Below, piece after piece: positions 1-8,008 of a stretch of 42,517 nucleotides of DNA. Numbering within the stretch: the stretch's first letter is position 1; each line of letters starts with the position of its first letter. The notes beneath the pieces were generated by a model that made no database searches, was not told the DNA's origin, and saw nothing but the letters and a program-made list of their open reading frames with translations. The DNA is taken from the NCBI GenBank assembly GCA_958450865.1, contig CAUDNY010000011.1, positions 1 through 42,517 of the forward strand. The letters run 5' to 3'. The position numbers and the translations under genes were made by a program. The stretch is from an uncultured Collinsella sp. Lineage in GTDB: Bacteria > Actinomycetota > Coriobacteriia > Coriobacteriales > Coriobacteriaceae.

Positions 1-2843
1 TTTTCGAATTGAACCTCGATCATGTCTCCAGCGACCGAGATCACGGTGCCCGCACCAAAGGTCTTGTGGCTCACGGTATCGCCCGCGGCAAAGTCCTGCG
101 ATGCACTGGCGCGATCGACCTTGCGCTCAACCGTCGGCGACACCTTAGATGACGGCTTTTTGGCTCGCGGCGCGCCCGAGCCAAAGGTCGAGGCAACACG
201 GCCGGCATCGGGCGAAACCCCACGATGGCGCTCGGTCCCGTAACTGCTGCCGCCAAAGAAGTCGTCAAAGCTCGATCCGCCGCGCGAACCGGAACCGCCG
301 GTCGAACGCGTATGCGAACCGAACACCTTGCCGCCATACATATCCGAGCCCATGCCCGAGCCAAAGGTGCCGTGACGGTCGCCGCGCTTCTCCCAGCCCG
401 TGCCCTCAAAACCGGCAGAGCCGATACCGCTAAACTCGATATCCTCAAACGGAATCTCGTTGAGGAAGCGCGAGCGCGGGTTGGCAGAGGTCGAACCGTA
501 GGTGCGACGCGTGGCCGCATAGGTCAAGAACAGTCGCTTACGGGCACGCGTGATGGCAACGTAGGCCAGGCGACGCTCCTCCTCGAGCTTGCCCGGGTCA
601 TCGCTGCCGCCAAAGTCGTGCACGTGCGGGAAGATGCCCTCCTCCATGCCGGCCACGAACACCGCGGGGAACTCCAGACCCTTGGCGGAGTGGATGGTCA
701 TCATGGTGATGGCATGCGTTTCGCCGGCCAGGGAATCCAAGTCAGAGCGCAGGGCCAGCCACTCCATGAGTGCCGGCAGCGCCTTGCAGGTAAGCGGACC
801 GTAGGTGCGCTCGATCTCGTCGGCATGCACGGCACCCGCCGGCATCTCCGCCGGCGCGGCATACGCGTTGCCCGCAATGGCGGCGGCCAGGGCATCCTGC
901 GGCGAGAGCGCCGGGGCGGCTAGGCTATCGAGCGGATTGGAACCTGCGGCATCGCGCGCGCCGACGAGTGCCTCAAACGAGGATGCCGGAGCAGACGGTC
1001 CCGGCTCGGGCGCAGGTGCGCTCACCACAACGGGCTCGGGCTCAGCGCCGGCTGGCACGTCGGCAACACCGGCCGCGCGCAGCTCTTCCAAGCTCTCGAG
1101 CGTACCCTCGATATCCTCGTGCGTCTCCTCAAATTCGGCAGCGACACCCAAGAATTCTTGAATGTTCTCGGCGCGGCTCTCGGACTCCATGGTGCCCTCG
1201 GCGCGGAAGGCTTGCAGCAGGCCCGTCTTGTCGACAATCATCTCGACGACGTCCTTGAGCTCGCCGTCCATGCGGCGACCCTCGCGCACCAGCGCCACAA
1301 AGCTCGACAGGCCGTTGCGCACCTTGGCGCTAAACATACCCGTCTCGGCGCACGCGATCTCGCAAGCTTGGAAGAACGAGCAACGGTTGTCGCGCGCCAG
1401 CTGCTCGATCTTTTGGATCGAGGTGGAGCCGATGCCACGGCGCGGCGTGTTGATGACGCGCTTGACGCTCATCTCGTCGGCCGGGTTCACGATCATCTTG
1501 AGGTAGGCCATGACGTCGCGGATCTCGGCACGGTCGAAGAATCGCGTGCCACCCACGATCTTGTAGGGCACGCCCGCGCGCAGGAACATATCTTCGAGGA
1601 TACGCGACTGGGCGTTGGTGCGGTAGAACACAGCGATGTCATCGTAGCTTGTGCCCTTGGAATGCAGCTTTTCGATCTCGCCGGCAATCCAGCGGCCCTC
1701 GTCGCGCTCATCACTCGCCTGGAAGGCCTGAATCTTCTCACCATCGCCCTCGGCCGTAAACAGGCGCTTGTCCTTGCGCTGCGAGTTGTGACGCACCACG
1801 GCGTTGGCGGCGCTCAGGATATGGCCCGTAGAGCGATAGTTCTGCTCCAGCTTGACGGTCTTGCAGTCTTTAAAGTCCTTCTCAAAGTCCAGGATATTGG
1901 TGATGTCGGCGCCACGCCAGCTATAAATGGACTGGTCGTCGTCGCCTACGACCATGAGGTTTTGGTACTTGGCGGCCAGCAGGTTGGCGATCTCGTACTG
2001 GACGTGGTTGGTGTCCTGATACTCGTCGACGCTAATGTAGCGGAAGCGCTCCTGGTACTTGTCGAGCACCTCGGGGCGGGTACGCAGCAGCTCGAGCGTG
2101 CGCACGAGCAGGTCGTCGAAGTCCATCGCGTTGGCGGCGCGCAGGCGGCGCTCCAGCTCCAGGTAGACCTGCGCGGCTTTTTTGTCATTGGGGCTGTCGG
2201 CGGATTTGAGCATGTCCTCGGGCCCGATCATGGCGTTTTTAGCCGAGCTGATCTTGCTGCGGATCATGTTAATGGGGAACTGCTTTTGCTCAATGCCGAG
2301 CGCCTGCATGATGTCGCGCACCATGCGCTTTGAGTCGTCATCATCGTAGATGGTGAACTGGCCGGTGTAGCCCAGCAGGTCGGCGTCCTCGCGCAGCATG
2401 CGCACGCACATGGCGTGGAAGGTGCACACCCACATGCCGCGGGTGCCACTGGGGATGAGCGCTGCCAGACGCTCGCGCATCTCGGCCGCAGCCTTGTTGG
2501 TAAACGTGATGGCCAAGACCTGCCAGGGCTTAACGCCCAGGTCGCCGAGCATATGCGCGATGCGGAAGGTCAGGACGCGGGTCTTGCCCGAGCCAGCACC
2601 GGCAAGGACCAGCAGTGGGCCCTCGGTGGTCAGGACCGCCTCGCGCTGGGCGGGGTTCAGGCTATCGATATCGACGAGCGGCTTGGCGGGCTTGGGCGCC
2701 GGAGCCGGGGCGTCGTAGATGTCGAGCGGAACGAGCTCGGGTTCCGGCGCGGCGGGGGCGGTGTACGCATCGAGCGGCACGGGTTCCGGCGCGGGCGGCA
2801 CGGGTACCGCGGTGTTCTTTTCCCAGGGCAGGGGCTGGGTCAT
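1..2843 (-). CDS. pcrA: ATP-dependent DNA helicase PcrA/UvrD (3' end outside the window)
   Basis: Superfamily 1A 3'-5' DNA helicase of repair and replication-fork maintenance. About 947 codons are visible; the frame is still open at base 1, so the C-terminus is missing. Motifs in order: Q-motif region LNPAQREAV (~62-70), Walker A AGAGSGKT (~81-88), DEYQDT, GDDDQSIYSWRGA, QNYRST, MTIHSAKGLEF (~712) and VAITRARKRL (~765). Two additions are unusual. The first ~55 residues are Pro/Glu/Ala-rich and carry a repeated VPLDxYxAPA motif. A roughly 95-residue Ala/Pro-rich stretch (~590-685) separates the 2B region from the HSAKGLEFP motif. The visible C-terminal part is Gly/Ser-rich and then continues into a basic segment that may be the usual Tudor-like tail. 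The ATG at 2843 begins the frame directly upstream of the repeated segment. UvrD is the alternative name; the family is certain. Confidence 0.96.
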   Translation of the reverse strand, partial: MTQPLPWEKNTAVPVPPAPEPVPLDAYTAPAAPEPELVPLDIYDAPAPAPKPAKPLVDIDSLNPAQREAVLTTEGPLLVLAGAGSGKTRVLTFRIAHMLGDLGVKPWQVLAITFTNKAAAEMRERLAALIPSGTRGMWVCTFHAMCVRMLREDADLLGYTGQFTIYDDDDSKRMVRDIMQALGIEQKQFPINMIRSKISSAKNAMIGPEDMLKSADSPNDKKAAQVYLELERRLRAANAMDFDDLLVRTLELLRTRPEVLDKYQERFRYISVDEYQDTNHVQYEIANLLAAKYQNLMVVGDDDQSIYSWRGADITNILDFEKDFKDCKTVKLEQNYRSTGHILSAANAVVRHNSQRKDKRLFTAEGDGEKIQAFQASDERDEGRWIAGEIEKLHSKGTSYDDIAVFYRTNAQSRILEDMFLRAGVPYKIVGGTRFFDRAEIRDVMAYLKMIVNPADEMSVKRVINTPRRGIGSTSIQKIEQLARDNRCSFFQACEIACAETGMFSAKVRNGLSSFVALVREGRRMDGELKDVVEMIVDKTGLLQAFRAEGTMESESRAENIQEFLGVAAEFEETHEDIEGTLESLEELRAAGVADVPAGAEPEPVVVSAPAPEPGPSAPASSFEALVGARDAAGSNPLDSLAAPALSPQDALAAAIAGNAYAAPAEMPAGAVHADEIERTYGPLTCKALPALMEWLALRSDLDSLAGETHAITMMTIHSAKGLEFPAVFVAGMEEGIFPHVHDFGGSDDPGKLEEERRLAYVAITRARKRLFLTYAATRRTYGSTSANPRSRFLNEIPFEDIEFSGIGSAGFEGTGWEKRGDRHGTFGSGMGSDMYGGKVFGSHTRSTGGSGSRGGSSFDDFFGGSSYGTERHRGVSPDAGRVASTFGSGAPRAKKPSSKVSPTVERKVDRASASQDFAAGDTVSHKTFGAGTVISVAGDMIEVQFE

Positions 2844-2986
2844 GGGCGACTCCTCATCTGACAGACGGCGCGCCTGCGGGCAGCGCCATAGTTTGAGCCG
2901 TACCAGTATACCGAGCCGCGCGGACACCGACGCAAATCACACCACGACTCCGTGCGCCACCATCGGGCCCACCCCATCGCCCAAAA

Positions 2987-3027
2987 AAGAGGGCGGCATA
3001 GACCTTTTGGTCATGCCACCCTCTTTG
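2987..3027 (-). terminator. Rho-independent terminator of uppP
   Basis: On the minus strand a GC-rich stem (GGTGGCATGACC pairing with GGTCTATGCCGCC, one mismatch) is bordered by AAAGAGG/CCTCTTT and ends in a run of six T. It lies about 45 bp beyond the uppP stop codon. Confidence 0.85.
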
Positions 3028-3070
3028 AATGACAAGTTGTCGCTCTGGCCGCCGCGCAGCGTCAACCAAG

Positions 3071-4051
3071 TTAGAGGCCGAGCATCGGCTCCAGAACAAA
3101 GAAGTATGCGAGCACTACGATGCCCAGGATGATGCGGTAAACACCGAAGCACTTAAAGTCGTGACGGCGGACGAAGCCCATGAGCCACTTGATGGCGATA
3201 AGCGAAACCACAAAGGCCACAACGCAGCCCACGCCCAAGATAGCGACCTCGTTGGCGCCGAACGTGCCGCCCTTGATGAAGTACTTGACCAGCTTGAGCG
3301 CACTCGCGCCAAACATGACAGGGATGGCCAGGAAGAACGTAAACTTGGATGCCACCGAGCGCGTGCAGCCCAAAAGCAGGCCACCGATAATGGTGGAGCC
3401 GGAGCGCGATGTGCCCGGAATCAGCGAAAGCACCTGGAAGCAACCGATACCCAGCGCGGTCTTCCAGCTCAGATCCTCGAGCGTAGTGATGGAGCCAAAG
3501 TCCAGGCTATCGTCATCGTCTTCATCCTCAGCGGTAGTCGCGGCGGGCGCCGCAAAGTGCGCACCGGCGGGACGTCCATCCGACACCACAGCACGCGAAC
3601 CAAACGAACCGGCAAGAGCGGCCTGGTCGCGCTTGTTCGCGCGCCAGTTCTCGATCACGATAAACAGCACGCCGTACACAATGAGCGCCAGCGCCACGAC
3701 GGGAGCATTGTAGAAATGCTCCTCCATCCAGTCGTTGAGCGGCAGACCGATTGCCGCGGCAGGAATGCAGCCGAGCACAATCTTGCCCCACAGCACCCAG
3801 GTGTCGCGACGGCCTTCCTTGCCTTTGCTGGGAGAAAACGGGTTAAGGTCGTAGAAGAACAGGACGCAGACGGCCAAAATGGCGCCAAGCTGAATCACGA
3901 CCAGGAACATATTCCAGAACGTCTCGCTCACGTTCATCTTGACGAACTCGTCCACCAAGATCATGTGACCCGTCGACGAAACGGGCAGCCATTCGGTGAT
4001 GCCCTCGACCAGGCCCATGAAGGCAGATTTTAGAAGCTCGATAATATCCAA
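3071..4051 (-). CDS. uppP: Undecaprenyl-diphosphatase UppP (BacA family)
   Basis: Integral membrane phosphatase that dephosphorylates undecaprenyl pyrophosphate to recycle the lipid carrier for peptidoglycan and other envelope polymers; the family also confers low-level bacitracin resistance. Both catalytic signatures are present: EGITEWLPVSSTGH (residues 17-30) and PGTSRSGST (~212-220), with several hydrophobic helices. I chose a TTG start at 4051 because GAGGGGG lies five bases upstream and the protein then begins MDIIELLKSAFMGLVEG, as the family does; an ATG at 4120 is in frame but adds a non-conserved, Arg-rich leader. The protein (326 residues) is longer than the usual ~270 because of a hydrophilic insert at about 138-185, rich in Ala, with an acidic run EDEDDDD, in the loop before the second motif. 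Single gene with its own terminator. Confidence 0.93.
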   Translation of the reverse strand: MDIIELLKSAFMGLVEGITEWLPVSSTGHMILVDEFVKMNVSETFWNMFLVVIQLGAILAVCVLFFYDLNPFSPSKGKEGRRDTWVLWGKIVLGCIPAAAIGLPLNDWMEEHFYNAPVVALALIVYGVLFIVIENWRANKRDQAALAGSFGSRAVVSDGRPAGAHFAAPAATTAEDEDDDDSLDFGSITTLEDLSWKTALGIGCFQVLSLIPGTSRSGSTIIGGLLLGCTRSVASKFTFFLAIPVMFGASALKLVKYFIKGGTFGANEVAILGVGCVVAFVVSLIAIKWLMGFVRRHDFKCFGVYRIILGIVVLAYFFVLEPMLGL

Positions 4052-4300
4052 AGGGACCCCCTCGTTAGACACCCGCCGGTAGATGTTCTGCGGACGATGC
4101 GGGCGAGGTCCCATTATCAACCGTTGGCGGTGCGACCGCGCCTGCCCTTACCAAAAAACTCGCCCGTTCACAGAATTGCGAGCGGTCAAACCGAAATCCT
4201 TGGGTATAACTGCAACAAGGTAAAGTGTCCGGCGGCCAACGCACCCGCGCCCGCCCGACGCACGAGCCCCACGCCCGTGCGATAGACCAAGGAGGAAACC

Positions 4301-4738
4301 ATGAACGAGGGCTACACCAAGGTATTTGTTTCACTCGACGGTACTGAGCAGCAGGATTTTGTGCTCGCACGCGCCATCAAGGTCGCCGCGAACAACGGCG
4401 CTAAGCTGATCATCGGCCACGTCATCGACTCCACCGCGCTCGAGAGCGCCGGTTCCTATCCGGTCGACCTGGTCAACGGCTTGGAGGAGGCCTTTAACAA
4501 CTCCATCGCCAAGCAGCTCGAGGAGGCCAAGGCCAATCCCGACATTCCCGAGGTCGAGGTCATGATTCGTACCGGCCGCATTCGTGAGACGCTTAAGGAT
4601 GAGATGCTCGACGTGGTCAAGCCCGATCTGGTGCTCTGCGGCGCCCGCGGCCTGTCCTCAATTAAGTACGCGCTACTGGGCTCGATTTCGACGTTCCTGC
4701 TGCGCAATACGGACTGCGACATTTTGGTCGTGAAGTAG
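4301..4738 (+). CDS. Universal stress protein, UspA family
   Basis: Single-domain cytoplasmic Usp protein of 145 residues, the usual length. It starts with the typical beta strand (YTKVFVSLDGT) and ends with the nucleotide-binding signature G-A-R-G-L-S-S...L-G-S-I-S-T followed by the closing strand CDILVVK, so it probably belongs to the ATP-binding subclass. AGGAGG lies six bases before the ATG. Single gene, divergent from uppP, followed by a large palindrome and a terminator. The family is linked to survival under stress and growth arrest; the specific role here cannot be read from the sequence. Confidence 0.9.
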   Translation: MNEGYTKVFVSLDGTEQQDFVLARAIKVAANNGAKLIIGHVIDSTALESAGSYPVDLVNGLEEAFNNSIAKQLEEAKANPDIPEVEVMIRTGRIRETLKDEMLDVVKPDLVLCGARGLSSIKYALLGSISTFLLRNTDCDILVVK

Positions 4739-4751
4739 CGTTGCTCCCACC

Positions 4752-4844
4752 GGCCGCGGGGCCTGCGGGGTTTCCACGGGCACGTCCTCGCCGCTTCGCG
4801 GCTGCGGGATGTGCCCTTAGGAAACCCCTCCCGGCCCCGCGGCC
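4752..4844. repeat. Nested four-part palindrome downstream of the stress protein gene
   Basis: Three arms pair in nested order: GGCCGCGGGGCC (4752-4763) with GGCCCCGCGGCC (4833-4844), GGGGTTTCC (4767-4775) with GGAAACCCC (4820-4828), and GGGCAC (4778-4783) with GTGCCC (4811-4816). A further hairpin GCCGC-TTC-GCGGC sits inside (4790-4802). It lies between the usp stop codon and its terminator. It has no T tract of its own, so it is either a 3' UTR structure or a repeat element. Confidence 0.85.
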
Positions 4845-4885
4845 TTCGCAGCCTTACTTCAGCGAGTTGGCTGATAAAAGATGGT

Positions 4886-4916
4886 GTGCCGCCCCGTTTG
4901 GGGCGGTACGTTTTTT
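4886..4916 (+). terminator. Rho-independent terminator after the stress protein gene
   Basis: Stem GTGCCGCCCC / GGGGCGGTAC (one G-T pair) with loop GTTT, then CG and six T. It is the first canonical terminator downstream of the usp gene. Confidence 0.8.
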
Positions 4917-4959
4917 AATGGGCGGCACGTTTTGTTTGGGCGGACGTCTGCCACATGCG

Positions 4960-6003
4960 TTACTCGAAATATTGGAACTTGTTCGTTGAAAAGGCGAATG
5001 TAACGACGAAGCCTTCTCTGGGCTCGGACGATGCGGTGACGTCGATGCCCATCTTGGAGCACAGACGTGCCACCAGGTAGAGGCCGATGCCCGTTGCGCG
5101 CTTGGTGGCGCGGCCGTTGTCGCCGGAAAAACCCTTCTCGAACACGCGCGGCAGATCTGCTGCACACACGCCGCAGCCGTTATCGGCAACGGTGAGCTCG
5201 ATGCGCTCGCTTGCCAGGCCCTCGTCCAACAACGCACCCGAAAACACGATCTTCGCGCCGTCCTCGCGCGCGTATTTGATGCTGTTCTGGATGAGCTGGC
5301 CCAAGATAAACTCCAGCCACTTCTCGTCGGTAAAGACCTCGAAGTCGAGGTTTTCGCACACCGGAGCCACGTGCGCCGCGATGAGCTCGCGTGCGTTGGC
5401 TTTAATCGCGCCCGTCACCAGGGCCTTGAGGTTCCAACGTCGAATCAGGTAATCGCGCTCCACAACCTCCGAGCGCGCGTAGTAGAGCGCCTGGTCGATA
5501 TAGCGCTCTACGCGGGCAAGCTCGCGACCGAGGTCATCTACGCGCGACAGGTCGTCTTCGCTGCCGTCCAGGTTTTCCAAAATCAGATGGGCTGCAGCCA
5601 GGGGCAGTTTGGCCTCGTGGACCCAGCTCTCGATATAGTCGCGATAGTCATCGGTCTGGCGCCGGCCTTCGGCAACCTCGTCGCAGGCGGCTTTGCCCAC
5701 CCGGCGCAAGACCTCGTACTCGAGCTCGCCCTCGGCATACGTCGGGCACTGCACCATCTCTTGCACCCATGCGGGGCTCTCCAGTTCCTCGGCCGCCCGC
5801 TCCAGCTGACGCAGAAAATGGCGGCGACGCGCATACTCGATCACGATGCCCAGGATGCCAAAGATAAAGGACACGCCGACCGCCACGACCACGATAGATG
5901 CCGGGGCTCCGGCGACCGTCAGCACAAAGCAGCTCAGCAGCACGCCGCACGTCCACACGGCGACGGGAAGCAACGCGTCTTTAAAGAACTTGCCAAACGA
6001 CAT
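4960..6003 (-). CDS. Sensor histidine kinase with short extracellular loop (BceS/GraS-like)
   Basis: Membrane sensor kinase of 347 residues. Two closely spaced membrane helices (about 10-30 and 35-56) leave almost no extracellular domain, as in the intramembrane-sensing kinases (BceS, GraS) that respond to cell-wall antibiotics or transporter state. The phospho-acceptor is His129 in ESWVHEAKLPLAA, the H-box form typical of that group. The ATPase domain shows the N box LIQNSIKYA, then DNGCG and TGIGLYLV. It begins nine bases after the stop codon of the response regulator gene 6013-6684, so the two form an operon. No BceAB-type ABC transporter gene is adjacent, although such kinases usually work with one. 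The signal is unknown. Confidence 0.9.
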   Translation of the reverse strand: MSFGKFFKDALLPVAVWTCGVLLSCFVLTVAGAPASIVVVAVGVSFIFGILGIVIEYARRRHFLRQLERAAEELESPAWVQEMVQCPTYAEGELEYEVLRRVGKAACDEVAEGRRQTDDYRDYIESWVHEAKLPLAAAHLILENLDGSEDDLSRVDDLGRELARVERYIDQALYYARSEVVERDYLIRRWNLKALVTGAIKANARELIAAHVAPVCENLDFEVFTDEKWLEFILGQLIQNSIKYAREDGAKIVFSGALLDEGLASERIELTVADNGCGVCAADLPRVFEKGFSGDNGRATKRATGIGLYLVARLCSKMGIDVTASSEPREGFVVTFAFSTNKFQYFE

Positions 6004-6012
6004 AGCCGGCCC

Positions 6013-6684
6013 CTAGACCGAATAGCCCTGGCCGCGGTGCGTCGTCAAATACCCCTTGATGCCGATTTTTTCGAGCGTCGTGCGCAGGCGGTTGATGTTG
6101 ACGGTGAGTGTGTTGTCGTCCACGAAGGCATCGGAGTCCCACAGGTCCTGCATGATGGCCGAGCGCGAGACAATCTTGCCCGCGCGGCTCAGGAGCAAAG
6201 AGAGGATGCGCAGCTCGTTTTTAGTGAGCTCGGTGCTGTCGCCGGTTGCCGTGTTGGTGACCGCGGAACGGGCGAGGTCGAGTTCTAGCCCCTTGTGGAC
6301 GACCGTGCTGCGCTCGCCGGCAGCCGCGGTGCGTCGCAGCAGCGCGTTAATGCGCGCCACAAGCACGCGGGCGCTGTAGGGCTTGGGGACAAAGTCGTCC
6401 GCGCCGAGCGTCATGGCCATGACCTCGTCAATCTCGGTCGTGCGCGACGTGAGGACGATGATGGGGACCTCGGATTCGCGGCGGACTTCGTGGCAGATAT
6501 GCTGGCCGTCTTTGACGGGGAGCGTGAGGTCGAGCAGCACCAGGTCGGGAGCAGCAGCGAGAATATCGTGCGAGACGTGCTCGAACGATTCGCAGGCCTC
6601 GACCTCAAAACCGGCACGGGCAAGGATGTCGGTAAGCTCGCGACGGATAGGCTCGTCGTCCTCAACGACATAGATCAGCGCCAT
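6013..6684 (-). CDS. Response regulator, OmpR/PhoB family
   Basis: Cytoplasmic DNA-binding response regulator of 223 residues. Receiver domain at 1-~115 with acidic pocket VVEDDE, phospho-acceptor Asp52 in LLDLTLP, the conserved Thr/Ser switch region (VLTSR) and Lys in FVPKPYSA. C-terminal winged helix from ~130, ending TTHRGQGYSV, close to the canonical RGxGYxx end. The ATG at 6684 is chosen because GGAGGA lies just upstream (in frame with an earlier ATG at 6705 that would encode only a short leader). It is the first gene of a two-gene operon with the BceS-like kinase and presumably controls envelope-stress genes elsewhere. Confidence 0.93.
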   Translation of the reverse strand: MALIYVVEDDEPIRRELTDILARAGFEVEACESFEHVSHDILAAAPDLVLLDLTLPVKDGQHICHEVRRESEVPIIVLTSRTTEIDEVMAMTLGADDFVPKPYSARVLVARINALLRRTAAAGERSTVVHKGLELDLARSAVTNTATGDSTELTKNELRILSLLLSRAGKIVSRSAIMQDLWDSDAFVDDNTLTVNINRLRTTLEKIGIKGYLTTHRGQGYSV

Positions 6685-6727
6685 GTGTCCTCCCATTTCG
6701 CGCAACTTGCACCTTTCACACCATTAT

Positions 6728-6761
6728 GCCCACGGCGTCGTAGCGATACGACCCCGTGGGC
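6728..6761. other. Hairpin between the aminotransferase gene and the two-component operon
   Basis: GCCCACGG..TCGT and ACGA..CCGTGGGC can form a 12-bp interrupted stem. It lies after the 3' end of the aminotransferase gene and just upstream of the regulator gene. There is no clear T tract, so its role (terminator or operator) is open. Confidence 0.5.
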
Positions 6762-6853
6762 AACTAATGTGACAAAAGTGTTCGGTAGCCTTGAGAGAAA
6801 ATAGGGACCCTCGGTCCTAAACCGATCGGCCCCATCACTTCGACCTCGAGCCT

Positions 6854-7984
6854 CTACTCGAGCGTACGCATGTACGCCGAAATGGCATCCAGGCCCTTCT
6901 GCAGGTCATCGGTGTTGTCGGAGTATGCATAGCCGATGCGCATACTCTTGGGCTCCTCGAAGCAATCGCCCGGGGTGACGAGCGCGCCGGACTTCTTAAT
7001 CATGTCGATGCAGAACGTCCTGGAGTCGATGTCGTAGTCGTAATACACGAGCGCGGTGGTACCCGCCTCGGGCTTGACGAACGACAGGTGTGGCTCGCTC
7101 TCGACCCACTTCTCCAGAACAGCAAGGTTCTGACGGACGATGCGACGGCTGCGCTCAAGGATCACGGAAGCGTTGCCCAGAATCAGCTCCGCCACCGACT
7201 CGCTGAATATGCCGGCGGAAATCAGGTTGTAGTCGCGATGCGAGAGCAGCGCGCGACGGAGCTCTGGGCTCTTGGTGACTGCCCAGCCCAGACGCAGGCC
7301 GGCGAACGACCAGACCTTGGACATGGATGCGGTGACGATGGCCTTGTCGTACAGGTCGATCACGGACTCGGAGTACTCATCCGTCTGAGTAAGCAGACGG
7401 TAGACCTCGTCGCAGAGCACCCACGCGCCGTGTTTGCGCGCGACCTCGACAATCGCCTTGAGCGTATCGGTGTCGAGCAGGGCGCCCGTGGGGTTGTCCG
7501 GGTTATTGATGCAGATGAGCTTGGTATCGTCGGTCACCAGAGCATCGAGCGCGTCGACGTCGACGTGGTAACCGTTCTTGCGATCGAGCTGAAGAATATT
7601 GACCTTCGCACCGCACATCTCGGGAATCGAGTAAAGCTGCTGGTAGGTGGGCTTGACGGAGACTACATGATCGCCCGGTTCAACGAGCGTGGAAATAACC
7701 AGGGAGTTGGCACCGGTCGCGCCGTGCGTGGGCACGATATGCCCAGGCTCAACCGTCTTATAGAGACGCGCGACCCCCTCGAGGAAGTCGGGCTGCCCCT
7801 CGATGTCTCCGTAGGTGAATCGGCGCGAGCACAGGCTATCGAGCCACGCCTTCTTGTCGGTGTTCGTAAGCTCGAACAGCTGGTCGAGCGTGAGGGAGTA
7901 AACGCACGTCTCCGCAACGTTGTGGGTGCACTTGGTCTCCCACTCGTTCATCCACTGCTCGACGGCGAAATCCTTGATCTGCAT
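6854..7984 (-). CDS. PLP-dependent aminotransferase, class I/II fold
   Basis: Fold-type I PLP enzyme of 376 residues. Visible landmarks are THGATGANSLV (cofactor phosphate binding), NNPDNPTG, CDEVYR and SMSKVWSFAGLRLGW, whose Lys223 should form the Schiff base. The N-terminus, with VEQWMNEWE...AETCVYSL, recalls the subgroup that includes capreomycidine synthase-like proteins and many uncharacterised aminotransferases, rather than AspC or HisC. It is the second gene of an operon, 24 bases after the ornithine cyclodeaminase-family gene, with GAAAGGAAA upstream of the ATG. The pairing with that enzyme and a divergent PucR regulator suggests use or synthesis of a basic amino acid or its imine. 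The substrate cannot be assigned. Confidence 0.9.
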   Translation of the reverse strand: MQIKDFAVEQWMNEWETKCTHNVAETCVYSLTLDQLFELTNTDKKAWLDSLCSRRFTYGDIEGQPDFLEGVARLYKTVEPGHIVPTHGATGANSLVISTLVEPGDHVVSVKPTYQQLYSIPEMCGAKVNILQLDRKNGYHVDVDALDALVTDDTKLICINNPDNPTGALLDTDTLKAIVEVARKHGAWVLCDEVYRLLTQTDEYSESVIDLYDKAIVTASMSKVWSFAGLRLGWAVTKSPELRRALLSHRDYNLISAGIFSESVAELILGNASVILERSRRIVRQNLAVLEKWVESEPHLSFVKPEAGTTALVYYDYDIDSRTFCIDMIKKSGALVTPGDCFEEPKSMRIGYAYSDNTDDLQKGLDAISAYMRTLE

Positions 7985-8008
7985 TGTCGTTTCCTTTCCT
8001 TGACTTTC

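Noticed and set aside
4052..4120. Upstream ATG start for uppP (4120)
   Set aside because: The added residues (MIMGPRPHRPQNIYRR...) do not resemble a UppP N-terminus and there is no good ribosome binding site, whereas the TTG at 4051 has one.
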